Part shown: in pieces, positions 7,476 to 15,789 of the stretch
Numbering within the stretch: position 1 is the stretch's first letter
Layout of the letters: each line of letters starts with the position of its first letter
DNA from: CAZPQN01 sp964588795
Lineage (GTDB): Bacteria > Fidelibacterota > UBA2242
Assembly (NCBI GenBank): GCA_964588795.1
Contig: CAZPQN010000041.1
Coordinates: forward strand, 1-17,930
DNA: 17,930 nt
Direction of reading: 5' to 3'
The notes under the pieces: generated by a model
Database searches by the model: none
Told to the model about the DNA's origin: nothing
What the model saw: only the letters and a program-made list of their open reading frames with translations
Program-made: the position numbers and the translations under genes

Positions 7476-9086
7476 CTAAAAAAACACCCCCCACAGACTT
7501 AATACTATCACAATCAATAAAACTGAAAAAACGACATTGACTGTATCCCAGAGACGATGCGGGCTTTTTTCAGCGGTGCGAAATGTCGGCAGACTCCGCC
7601 GCAGATCTTCAGGCAGATGGCGGGGTTTGCCGGTCAAAAAGCTGATGATGAACATTAATGCAATGGAAATCAAGAACAGAAAAATGGCAAAGTGCAGATA
7701 GTTCATTTCGGCAAACCAGGTCCAGCTTCCTAAATCTATACTACCGCGTTTATAGAGAATTTGTAAAATCAGTCGTGCGCCTCCGATTATTCCTCCCACC
7801 ACTAAGGCCCAAATTGCCGACAGACCGTTGACCCGACGGGACATAATTCCCACCAGGAAAACCGCCGCGATCGGCGGGCTGATATAGGCCTGGACGCTCT
7901 GGAGATAAATAAAAAGCTGACTGCTGATCGTACGGATTAACGGCACCCACAGTATGCCAAATATGACCAGCACGGTGGTCGCCAAGCGCCCAATCAACAC
8001 CAGTTCCCGCCCGGAGGCGGAAGGTCGGAAATGGAGATAAAAATCCATCGTGAGCAGGGTGGAACTGCTGTTGAAAGTGCTGGCCAGGGAAGACATCAGG
8101 GCGGCCAGCAGACCGGCAATGACGATTCCCCGCACTCCCGTCGGCAACAGATGGCTGACGACCAGCGCGGGAAAGGCCTCGTCCCCCCTGATCCCCGGGA
8201 AAAGCGCCACCGCGATTAAGCCCGGCAGAATGAGAATGAAGACCGGCAGGATTTTCAGAAAACCGGCGAAAATCACTCCACTGCGCGCATGGCGTTCGTT
8301 GCGGGCACTTAATACCCGCTGAACGATTACCTGGTCGGTACACCAGTACCAGATTGCCAGAATCGGCGCGCCAAAAATGATGCCGGTCCAGGGAAACTCG
8401 GCGTGGTTCGCCGGCTTGAACATGCTGAAAAAATCGGAGGGCAGGCTGGCCCTTAAACCCTGAAAACCACCCACCTCGCGTAACCCCAGCAACGTCAGCA
8501 GGGCGGCGCCGCCGATCAGGATTACGGTCTGCAACAACTCCGTGTAAATTACAGCACTCAGGCCGCCCGCAATGGTATAGATGCCGGTGATCACCACCAT
8601 GACTATCGCGGAAGTGATCATGTTCCAGCCCAAAATCTGGTTCAGCAGAATCCCTCCGGCAAAAAGGGTCACCGAGATTTTGGTCAGAATGTAAGCAATG
8701 ATCGAAATGCTCGTCAAATACATGCGGCTACTGCGATTGAAACGCCTTTCCAAAAACTCCGGCATCGTAAAAACACCTGTCCGCAGATAGTAAGGAACAA
8801 AAATCCAGGCCAATACCAATACAATGAAACAGGCTAACCACTCAAAGTGGCCGACCGCCAGCCCACTGCTGGCGCCTGAACCCGCCAGACCAATGAAATG
8901 TTCACTGCTGATATTGGTCGCAAACAGGGAACTGCCCACCGCCAGCCAGCCGACATTCCGCCCGGCTAAAAAATACTCCGTCGGGGTTTTTTCCCGCCGG
9001 GAAAAATACAGGCCGATGATCATTATCACCACAAAATAAATCACCAGCACCACGATATCCAGGTCACTCAGATGGAACATCCCCAT
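7476..9086 (-). CDS. SGLT-type sodium:solute symporter (SSS family)
   Basis: 536 aa with about 13-14 hydrophobic segments spread along the whole chain. The N-terminal region shows the family pattern: first membrane helix (VVLVIYFVVIMIIGLYFSRR), EYFLAGRNVGWLAVGSSLFATNISSEHFIGLAGSG, then GVFTMPEFLERRF. These match the sodium/sugar (SGLT) branch, which moves monosaccharides across the inner membrane with sodium. In this locus glucose or a similar product of the neighbouring hydrolase is the likely cargo (inferred). A second in-frame ATG lies two codons in (9080); neither start has a clear ribosome site, so the exact start is uncertain. Probably first gene of a symporter-hydrolase operon controlled by the element and palindrome at 9128-9238. 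Confidence 0.94.
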   Translation of the reverse strand: MGMFHLSDLDIVVLVIYFVVIMIIGLYFSRREKTPTEYFLAGRNVGWLAVGSSLFATNISSEHFIGLAGSGASSGLAVGHFEWLACFIVLVLAWIFVPYYLRTGVFTMPEFLERRFNRSSRMYLTSISIIAYILTKISVTLFAGGILLNQILGWNMITSAIVMVVITGIYTIAGGLSAVIYTELLQTVILIGGAALLTLLGLREVGGFQGLRASLPSDFFSMFKPANHAEFPWTGIIFGAPILAIWYWCTDQVIVQRVLSARNERHARSGVIFAGFLKILPVFILILPGLIAVALFPGIRGDEAFPALVVSHLLPTGVRGIVIAGLLAALMSSLASTFNSSSTLLTMDFYLHFRPSASGRELVLIGRLATTVLVIFGILWVPLIRTISSQLFIYLQSVQAYISPPIAAVFLVGIMSRRVNGLSAIWALVVGGIIGGARLILQILYKRGSIDLGSWTWFAEMNYLHFAIFLFLISIALMFIISFLTGKPRHLPEDLRRSLPTFRTAEKSPHRLWDTVNVVFSVLLIVIVLSLWGVFF

Positions 9087-9127
9087 TTAAGGTTAACTCA
9101 TTCACGAATCGCATTGGTGGGCTTAAC

Positions 9128-9144
9128 GTCAAAATTCAAGCCAA
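9128..9144 (-). promoter_or_regulatory. Candidate sigma-54-like promoter of the symporter-hydrolase operon
   Basis: Minus strand TTGGCTTGAATTTTGAC, 14 of 17 bases identical to the element at 5056-5072. It fits a sigma-54 -24 (TTGGC) and the TTG of a -12 element at the correct spacing, but with A instead of the usual -12 C. The predicted transcript start near 9118 gives a leader of about 31 nt. A plain sigma-70 reading (TTGACG as -35) lacks a good -10, so I favour the sigma-54-like reading. Confidence 0.45.
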
Positions 9145-9211
9145 CTGCAAATCGGGCAACGGGGTTTTGAAAGTGGAGAGAATTGCGGAAATCCGCTGCT
9201 GGCCGGTTATT

Positions 9212-9238
9212 AAATTAATAAGCCGGGCTTATTAATTT
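9212..9238. promoter_or_regulatory. 27-bp perfect palindrome, candidate enhancer/operator site
   Basis: Perfect 13-bp arms (AAATTAATAAGCC and its complement) around one central base at 9225. It begins 68 bp upstream of the promoter-like element at 9128-9144. The core ATAAG-N5-CTTATTA is shared with the repeat cluster at 5141-5183. No T-run follows on either strand, and the GC-rich part is at the centre rather than the base of the stem, so a terminator is unlikely. The natural candidate to bind it is the Fis-type C-terminal domain of the adjacent sigma-54 response regulator (inference). Confidence 0.6.
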
Positions 9239-9302
9239 CGCAATGCGTGGTAATAGTCTGACAAACCGGGCCGCGCCGTGACAAGCTCGCCTGCGGAAGA
9301 TT

Positions 9303-10745
9303 TTATTTCAGTCCCAAATCCTTGGTTATCCGGTAATAATTGGGCGGAGCCAAATCCAGCTTCTGGGCGGCTTCGGCATCCGTCCGGCAATGACTGCGCA
9401 CAAACCGGATATATTCACGTCGGAAGTGGGTTTCGGTTTCCTTGAGAGATAAAATGCGCTCTTTGCTGAAATGATAGGCTGGTGTCTGCTCCAGGCTGGT
9501 CATTTTTTGCCCGATGGCGTTGACGACCGCCTCCTTACTGATGGTTTCCTTGCTGAGGAAGAGCAGGCGCTGAACCACGTTCTGCAGTTGGCGGACATTG
9601 CCCGGCCAGCTGTAATTGACCAAAAGCTCCAGCGCCCCGGTTTCAAAACTTGGAGCAGTGCGTCCCATCTCTCCGGCGTAGCGTTCCAGGTAATACTCCA
9701 CCAGTACCGGGATATCCTCGCGCCGTTCCTCCAGCGCCGGCACATATATCTGCAAAACATTCAGGCGATAAAACAAATCCTCGCGAAATTCCTTGTCGGC
9801 AATCATCTTGTCCAGGTCTTTATTGGTGGCGGAAATGACCCGCACATCCACGGCGTAACTCTGCTTGCGCCCGATCTTGTCAATCTGGCCGTCCTGCAGG
9901 ACGCGCAGGAGCTTGGACTGCGCCGAAAACGGAAATTCGGATATTTCATCCAGGAAAATCGTGCCGTGGTTGGCCCGCTCGAACAAACCGGGGCGGTCGG
10001 CCTGGGCTCCGGTGAAACTGCCCTTTTCAAATCCGAAAAGCTCGCTTTCGATCAGCTCCCGCGGGATACTGCCGCAGTTGATCGGAATAAAATTTTCCAA
10101 ACTGCGGCTGCTCTGGTAATGGATGTTGGTAGCCACCAGCTCCTTGCCTGTGCCGGATTTCCCGTAGATCAGAACGCTGGCGTTGGTTTGTGCAAATTGC
10201 TGAATCTGCTCCTTGAGTTTGCTGATCGCCGGCGAGTTGCCGATGATCACCTTATTTTGCAGGATGTCGCGTACGTTTTTGGCCAGCTTCTGCCGGGAGT
10301 CCATATGCTGGAGCTCCAGCATTTTTTTCTCGTAAGCATTGATAATACTCAGAATGAAGTCGGTCGGCTGATAAATATACGCCTCGATATCGCCGGGGTA
10401 TTTGGTACAGAACCAGAAAGCGCCGGCCTGAATCAGGCGGCTGGCAAAATCAAAATCGGTCTGGTGAATGGTCATTTTGGTAATGACGATAATCTGGATT
10501 TGGGCGTCGATCTTTTTGATGGCATTGATTAATTCTTCACCCATCAGACCACCGGCAATCTGGAAATCCATGATAACCACGTCGTAGTAATATTTACGGC
10601 GGGAGAGCAGATTCAGCGCCTCGACGCCGCTGGAAACCACATCGGCAATCTCGATTTTCGCGTGCGGTTTGACGGTGTTGCGAATCCGGCGTACATCGAA
10701 TTCTTCATCTTCGATCAACAGTATTTTGATACAATTCTTGAGCAT
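9303..10745 (-). CDS. Sigma-54-dependent response regulator (NtrC-type)
   Basis: 480 aa from ATG 10745. An in-frame ATG at 10754 exists, but AAGAGG ends only 1-2 nt before it and about 9-10 nt before 10745, so the shorter start is preferred. Receiver domain at about 5-120 keeps the acidic pair (E12-D13), phospho-acceptor Asp60 (VIMDFQI), Thr89 and Lys115. The AAA+ domain at about 165-395 has Walker A GKSGTGKE (195-202), the sigma-54 contact loop GSFTGA (242-247, Ser for Ala at position 2), Walker B TIFLDE (262-267) and WPGNVRQL (380-387). A Fis-type helix-turn-helix ends the protein (about 455-480, AAQKLDLAPPNYYRITKDLGLK). It should hydrolyse ATP to open sigma-54 promoters after phosphorylation by the kinase encoded just upstream. 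The likely targets are the two promoter-like elements described in this window. Confidence 0.95.
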   Translation of the reverse strand: MLKNCIKILLIEDEEFDVRRIRNTVKPHAKIEIADVVSSGVEALNLLSRRKYYYDVVIMDFQIAGGLMGEELINAIKKIDAQIQIIVITKMTIHQTDFDFASRLIQAGAFWFCTKYPGDIEAYIYQPTDFILSIINAYEKKMLELQHMDSRQKLAKNVRDILQNKVIIGNSPAISKLKEQIQQFAQTNASVLIYGKSGTGKELVATNIHYQSSRSLENFIPINCGSIPRELIESELFGFEKGSFTGAQADRPGLFERANHGTIFLDEISEFPFSAQSKLLRVLQDGQIDKIGRKQSYAVDVRVISATNKDLDKMIADKEFREDLFYRLNVLQIYVPALEERREDIPVLVEYYLERYAGEMGRTAPSFETGALELLVNYSWPGNVRQLQNVVQRLLFLSKETISKEAVVNAIGQKMTSLEQTPAYHFSKERILSLKETETHFRREYIRFVRSHCRTDAEAAQKLDLAPPNYYRITKDLGLK

Positions 10746-10759
10746 GCCGCGCATTCCTC

Positions 10760-12235
10760 TTAATTAGTAACGGGGATTCTGAGCATGAAAACACAGCCTC
10801 CCGATTCCAGGTTTTCCGCGTCCAGCGTCCAGCCACAGCGTTTGGTGCTTAATTCGTAAGCGATATAACAACCATAACCCGCATTGTTGATATTCTCACG
10901 GGTTGACGTGTTTTCCAGGAAGATTTTCCTGATCCCCTCTTCGTTGTGTTCCAAAAGCTCCGGAAGGATGCCCCGCCCATTGTCGGCGATCCGCACCTCG
11001 GAACATTGCTTGTCCGGACAGAAGCTGGTCTGGATGCTAATTGTGACGCTTTTCCCGGGATTATGGTCAATCGCATTCTGGATCAGCGGCTCCAGGATTT
11101 CCCAGACGACGTATTCATTGATATGTACCAGGGGCAGCCGGTCATCCAGATTCAGGATAAAGTCATAGGCGCTGTTCGTTCCATAGACTCTCTTAAAAAT
11201 ATAGTCCACCAGGAACCGGATCACCTTGTTGACATCCGTTTCAAACAGCGGATTACGGGTGGCGTGGATCGGCGGTTCATACCATTTCATGTCATATATG
11301 ACCCGGGAAATGAAATTCGAATAACGGGTGACGATATATTTGAACTGCGCCAGATTGTGTTCATTCAGGGCGCGAATTTCCTCTTTGATGAAACCCATGA
11401 CTTTTTCGGCCTTGTGGTGCGCGTGATAAATCCGCTTGGTAAAGAGGGCTTCCTTCTGGTGGGCGATGTCGGTTTTGATCTGCTTCTCGCGTTCGCGGTA
11501 GAGCTGTTCCTGCGCCAAATCGCGTTCTTTGACAGTATAGGAGGTCAGGTAAAACATGGCCAGCAGGCCGAACAATATCAGCGCCGTAAAAACGATGCCG
11601 GTCTCATCGTACAAAGTGGAGATTTCCCGGGTGATGTTGCTGACATCCGGCGTAATTTTCATGTACACCACGCCTTCATATTCCCCCTTGAGTACGAAGG
11701 GTACAAAAATATGGAACGACTGTATTTTATCCCAATCGCAGTAGATTTGCTCCGTCTGTTCGATGTCCGCCGCCAATTGTTGGTAGCGTTCCAAGGCCTC
11801 CTGATAGCGGGTTGGAAGCTCGCCAGCTGGCTCGGTATGGCTGAAGATAAAATTATACAATTGAGCGCCGTTATCCATGGCCGCGACTTTAGCACCGACC
11901 CGGAAAATCACGCACATCTCGTCCACATTCTGCTGGAGGGTCTGTTGATTGAAAATGATATCGAAAGCCTGGATGACTTTGTCGCGCGCCGCGGGGGTGT
12001 TCACCGAACTGGTCAGACTCTGTTCCAACAGTAATTCCAGGGAAGTCGTGGCCAGGTTGGCCAGCCGAATCGCCGAATCCTTGCGGTAGAGATCCATGGT
12101 TTGTTCCAACAGGGTGCGGCTGGAATATTTGTAGATATACGATAAAAAAACCTGGAAGGTTGCCAGAATGATGAACAGGATGATGAAATGCCGGATTTCG
12201 AAGCGATATTTTTGCAATCTTTTAAGGAGTGTCAT
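10760..12235 (-). CDS. Membrane sensor histidine kinase with extracytoplasmic domain
   Basis: 491 aa. Two membrane helices, at about 15-36 and 212-234, flank a ~175-residue periplasmic domain; its end (HIFVPFVLKGEYEGVVYMKI) resembles a Cache-like sensor fold. A charged, probably coiled-coil stretch follows (about 235-265). The dimerisation/phosphorylation region has YHAHHKAEK (His271, His273, His274), not the common H-E/D-x-N/R-x-P, so the phospho-accepting His is uncertain. The ATPase domain is clear: N-box EPLIQNAIDHNP (382-393), G1 ADNGRGI (417-423) and G2 NAGYGCYIA (451-459). The stop is a few bases before the regulator gene and the start is 8 bp after the binding-protein stop, so the three genes are one operon. 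It is the probable partner of the regulator and receives its signal from the tethered binding protein (inference). The ribosome site is weak (GAGA). Confidence 0.93.
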   Translation of the reverse strand: MTLLKRLQKYRFEIRHFIILFIILATFQVFLSYIYKYSSRTLLEQTMDLYRKDSAIRLANLATTSLELLLEQSLTSSVNTPAARDKVIQAFDIIFNQQTLQQNVDEMCVIFRVGAKVAAMDNGAQLYNFIFSHTEPAGELPTRYQEALERYQQLAADIEQTEQIYCDWDKIQSFHIFVPFVLKGEYEGVVYMKITPDVSNITREISTLYDETGIVFTALILFGLLAMFYLTSYTVKERDLAQEQLYREREKQIKTDIAHQKEALFTKRIYHAHHKAEKVMGFIKEEIRALNEHNLAQFKYIVTRYSNFISRVIYDMKWYEPPIHATRNPLFETDVNKVIRFLVDYIFKRVYGTNSAYDFILNLDDRLPLVHINEYVVWEILEPLIQNAIDHNPGKSVTISIQTSFCPDKQCSEVRIADNGRGILPELLEHNEEGIRKIFLENTSTRENINNAGYGCYIAYELSTKRCGWTLDAENLESGGCVFMLRIPVTN

Positions 12236-12243
12236 GGCTGGTC

Positions 12244-13575
12244 TCAGTGCAGGAAAGGCCGGTTACCCTGGATGGTTTGGTCTACCAACTGCAGAGCTTT
12301 TTCCGCCGGCAATTCGCCCCGCAGAACCTGATTGAGGTAGAAGGAAAGAATATCCGAAATCTTGGTGTAATTGACCAGCATCGGTCGGTGCTGACCGGTC
12401 GGCATGATGGATTTAAGATATTCGATATAAGGGTAACGGGCGACGATCTCTGGATCGGAATAACAACGGGTGTGGATGGGCAGATACCCGGATGTCTCAA
12501 ACAGGATAGTCTGGGCTTCCTCCGACAAAGCATAGCGGAGAAACTGACAGGCCTCTACCTTCCTCGTGGAATATTTGGAAATCATCAGATTCCAGCCGCC
12601 ATAGATCGTCGTCGGCGGACACCGGTCAAAATGGGGTAGCATCGCCATGCCGAGCAGGTGCACTTTGACCGAATCGGGATTATCGAGCGGCATATCCTTG
12701 AGGAAACTGGACCAGCCGCGAAAAAACGGCGCGTCGTGCCGCAGGGCGTAATAGTAGGATTCGCGCTCATTGAAATCCGCGACTTCCCGCGGCGCAAAGC
12801 CATATTTGTGAATCAGATCGGCCATGAATTGAGCGGTATGGCGTCCGGATGGAGTATCGAATTTCAGCAGGGAATCATGGAGCACCCGTCCCCCGGCGTT
12901 GCCCAGCAGCTCCAGATAATTGCAGACTAAGCCCTCGTAACTATCACCCTGGAAAAGGTAAAACGGTCGGGCCGGAAATGCCTGTTGTCCGAAACGCAAC
13001 AGTTCTTCCCAGGTGACCGATTGGCCGAGCCTGGCTAACAGGCTGGCGCCACCGATGGCGCGCTCCAGCAGGTCGCGCCGATAATACAATACCCCCAAAT
13101 CAATATACAGCGGCACGCCGATCAGGACATTCTGAAAATAACAGGTTTGCAATGCCTGCGGAATGATTTGCTGTAAATCGGATTGCATGAAGTATTTGGC
13201 CAGCGGTTCGCCCCACTTCACAAAACGCGGCACCCAGATCTGATCCACCGCGAAAATGTCAATCCGACTACTGCGGCTCCGCAAAGAGCGGGCGATCAGT
13301 TCCTTGCGCTCATTGGTGGAAAACTTGGCAAAGGGCAGGTCAATCGGAACGACCTCAATCCGGCCGGCGTTGGCCTGATTGAAACGCCGGATAATTTCCA
13401 GATGCGCCTGCGACATGTTATCGGCGAAATACAGGCGGGTGACTGACGGTCGGGCGAAACGCCCCTTATTCAACGAGATTAAGTTGAAAATCAGGATGAT
13501 GATAATGGCAAAGATAAAAAGCGTGAACAGGGCTCCGTAACGCTCGCGCCGACTTCCGTAATTCAACCATTTCAT
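12244..13575 (-). CDS. Membrane-anchored ABC-type (family 1) sugar-binding protein, likely a sensor
   Basis: 443 aa. Residues 8-12 are basic and 13-34 form one long hydrophobic helix (GALFTLFIFAIIIILIFNLI) with no lipobox and no evident signal peptidase site, so the protein should stay tethered with its body in the periplasm. The rest has the family 1 solute-binding fold: DIFAVDQIWVPRFV, the hallmark GVPLYIDLGVLYYRRDLLE (153-171), MAMLPHF and ISKYSTRKVEACQFLRYALSEEAQ. Such proteins bind sugars or oligosaccharides. No ABC permease or ATPase gene is next to it; a histidine kinase and a sigma-54 regulator follow with gaps of 8 and 5-14 bp. I infer that it presents the sugar to the kinase rather than to a transporter. 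Its ATG has AAAGG directly abutting it, an unusual spacing. Confidence 0.9.
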   Translation of the reverse strand: MKWLNYGSRRERYGALFTLFIFAIIIILIFNLISLNKGRFARPSVTRLYFADNMSQAHLEIIRRFNQANAGRIEVVPIDLPFAKFSTNERKELIARSLRSRSSRIDIFAVDQIWVPRFVKWGEPLAKYFMQSDLQQIIPQALQTCYFQNVLIGVPLYIDLGVLYYRRDLLERAIGGASLLARLGQSVTWEELLRFGQQAFPARPFYLFQGDSYEGLVCNYLELLGNAGGRVLHDSLLKFDTPSGRHTAQFMADLIHKYGFAPREVADFNERESYYYALRHDAPFFRGWSSFLKDMPLDNPDSVKVHLLGMAMLPHFDRCPPTTIYGGWNLMISKYSTRKVEACQFLRYALSEEAQTILFETSGYLPIHTRCYSDPEIVARYPYIEYLKSIMPTGQHRPMLVNYTKISDILSFYLNQVLRGELPAEKALQLVDQTIQGNRPFLH

Positions 13576-13863
13576 CCTTTAACAACCGCCAGTTTTAATT
13601 ATCGTGCTGGTCATTTCCGGATAAATATACATTGCCGGATTTATCACCGCAAACGAAATGTATTAACCGGATTGCTTCCCGCCGTTCGCTGATCTTCTGT
13701 AAAATGCCCCGGCCAAAACGAATTGTCCCGTTTAGGCTGATGTCCATGCGGGAATTTTGCCGCCAAGCGAAAAGACATTTTTCTTTACCCGAAAATATTT
13801 AACTTGTTACCGTATCGCTGATACATTGAAACATACAATAAAATCCCGCAATGAGGCTTGTCA
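13576..13863. other. Divergent intergenic region between sensor operon and M61 peptidase
   Basis: About 288 bp serving two genes that point away from each other. It holds three CCGGAT repeats (13617, 13635, 13667) and an imperfect inverted repeat whose arms contain TACATT and AATGTA (13617-13633 with 13657-13670). A TACAAT hexamer at about 13834 could be a -10 for the peptidase gene, but I see no convincing -35. A GAGG at 13853-13856 is the ribosome site for the plus-strand start at 13864. No copy of the TTGGCTYG element or of the ATAAG/CTTAT operator is present, so the sensor operon is not obviously self-regulated. Confidence 0.5.
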
Positions 13864-15789
13864 ATGAATATTAATTTGCACCGTCGATCAGCCCGGATTT
13901 CCTCAGTGGTTCTGTTTGTCCTGTTCGCCTGCTCCTTCGGTCAAGGCGCACCGACCTACCGCTACCATGTGGATCTAAATCGCGTGCTCAAAGATCGGGT
14001 GCAGGTCATTCTGGATTGCCGGGATTTCGCGGCGGACGTGCTCATTTTTCGTTTTCCACGGGCCATACCCGGGACTTACGAATATTCCGACTATGGACGC
14101 TTTATCAAAAAATTCCAGGCGTACGACGAGAACGGAAAAGCGCTCCCGGTCCGCAAACTGGACAAGAACAGCTACCAGATTCCTGCGGCAAATAACCTGA
14201 CCCGGATCACCTATTGGGTCGATGATACCTGGGACGAGGCCGGCGGATTCTGGCCGATGGCCGGCACCAACATTGACGCCGGGCGCAATTTCGTGATCAA
14301 TAGCGGCGGATTCTTCGGGTACTTCGATCGTCAGGAACTACGGCCGGTAGAACTCCAATTCCGCAAACCGGCCGCACTCATCGGCTTGTCCGCCCTGCCG
14401 ACCAGCACCGTAGGAGCGGAAGAGGTGCTGTTCCACGCCCGGAACTACCACGAACTGATCGACAGCCCGATCATGTTCGCCGAGCCCGATTCGGTCAATT
14501 TCAGGGTGCGCAATACGGCGGTAACGATTGGCGCTGATCATGAAATCAGCCGCGAACTCTGCGCCCGACAGATATATGCATCAGCGGCGGTATCCATGAC
14601 TGCCATTGGTAACTTTTTGGATTCCCTGCCGGCCGATCATTACGCTTATCTGTATTATTTTAAAAGCGATCCCGCCCTGGGACGACTGCTCCAGGCCCGC
14701 AACTTATTCATACCGCGGGCCTTGTTCTATTTTGCGAAGAACGGCCTGCCGGTGGCCGGGGCGCTGGAGCATAACAATTCGTCTTTCTACTACATGATTG
14801 ACCCCGGCGGCGGAAGCCTCCCGGGCATACTGCACGCTCAGCCTGAAATCGTCATCCACGAGTTTATGCACATTTTGACGCCTCTCAATCTGCATAGCCC
14901 GTTCATCGGCGATTTTAATTATTACCAACCGGTCATGTCCAAACATCTCTGGTTATACGAGGGCGTAACCGAATATTTCACCCACCTGATCCGGGTTCAG
15001 GGCGGATTGATCACTCCCAAAGAATATCTTCTCTCGGTAATGCTGAATAAAATCAGCCAGGGCGAAAAGTTTCCTTACGCGAAAATGTCCCTGACCGAGA
15101 TGAGTTCCCACGTGCTCGAAAAAAAATACCAGAAACAATTCCAGCACGTCTATGACCGGGGAGCCGTGATAGGGATGTTGCTTGACCTCGAGATCATCCG
15201 CCTGACGGACGGGCGCAAGACACTCCGCGATGTCATCGTGGAACTGATCGCGCGTTACGGCACCGAGCGTTGTTTCGATGAGGCGCATTTCATTGACGAA
15301 TTTGTCGCATTGGTGCACCCCGACCTCCAGCAGTTCTTCGACAAGTACGTCGAAGGACGCGAGCCTTTGCCCTATCAGCAGGTATTCGATGCGGTGGGGC
15401 TTGATTACCAGACCAATATCCAGGAACAGCGCCCAAAACACCCCCGGCGGGACAACGATATCAAAACCAACCCCTTTGCCCTCTTAAATGAATCCACCAT
15501 CACCAAAGTGGGCAAAAAGGATTTTGTCGGCTTCCAACCCGGGGACAAGTTGGCGCGCAACGTGTACTGGCTGTATTACATGGATGAGCTGGGGAATTAT
15601 CTGCCGGAAGGCACCCAAATCAACCTGCCGGTCCGACGCAATGAGCAGTTGATCACCCTGCCGGTGACCATCGCCTATACCAAAGCCAAAACCCCGTACC
15701 GGCTGACCATCCGGAAAGACCGCACTCCCCAGCAGATCAGGTATTTCAATATCTGGCTGGGGCTTGACAAAGGAATTGCCAATGATTAA
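13864..15789 (+). CDS. Secreted/periplasmic M61-family zinc metallopeptidase
   Basis: 641 aa from ATG 13864; a TTG two codons upstream (13858) is in frame, but ATGAGG gives the correct spacing (7 nt) only for the ATG. A signal peptide is visible (SSVVLFVLFACSFGQG, to about residue 28). The N-terminal beta domain (about 30-235) is of the kind found in M61 aminopeptidases. The zinc site is HEFMH (His332, Glu333, His336) with the third ligand in WLYEGVTEY (Glu366), followed by the family-typical YDRGAVIGMLLDLEI. The C-terminal part (about 500-641) is where other members carry a PDZ domain; here it is divergent. Known family members are aminopeptidases acting on Gly/Ala-rich N termini; the substrate here is unknown. 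It is divergent from the sugar locus and need not belong to it. Confidence 0.88.
   Translation: MNINLHRRSARISSVVLFVLFACSFGQGAPTYRYHVDLNRVLKDRVQVILDCRDFAADVLIFRFPRAIPGTYEYSDYGRFIKKFQAYDENGKALPVRKLDKNSYQIPAANNLTRITYWVDDTWDEAGGFWPMAGTNIDAGRNFVINSGGFFGYFDRQELRPVELQFRKPAALIGLSALPTSTVGAEEVLFHARNYHELIDSPIMFAEPDSVNFRVRNTAVTIGADHEISRELCARQIYASAAVSMTAIGNFLDSLPADHYAYLYYFKSDPALGRLLQARNLFIPRALFYFAKNGLPVAGALEHNNSSFYYMIDPGGGSLPGILHAQPEIVIHEFMHILTPLNLHSPFIGDFNYYQPVMSKHLWLYEGVTEYFTHLIRVQGGLITPKEYLLSVMLNKISQGEKFPYAKMSLTEMSSHVLEKKYQKQFQHVYDRGAVIGMLLDLEIIRLTDGRKTLRDVIVELIARYGTERCFDEAHFIDEFVALVHPDLQQFFDKYVEGREPLPYQQVFDAVGLDYQTNIQEQRPKHPRRDNDIKTNPFALLNESTITKVGKKDFVGFQPGDKLARNVYWLYYMDELGNYLPEGTQINLPVRRNEQLITLPVTIAYTKAKTPYRLTIRKDRTPQQIRYFNIWLGLDKGIAND

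Noticed and set aside
9212..9238. Terminator for the regulator gene
   Set aside because: No T-run follows on either strand and the AT-rich ends would make a weak stem base; an operator fits better.
9471..10532. 353-codon open frame on the plus strand
   Set aside because: Antisense shadow of the sigma-54 regulator; no ribosome site and no recognisable domain.
10946..12034. 362-codon open frame on the plus strand
   Set aside because: Antisense shadow of the histidine kinase gene.
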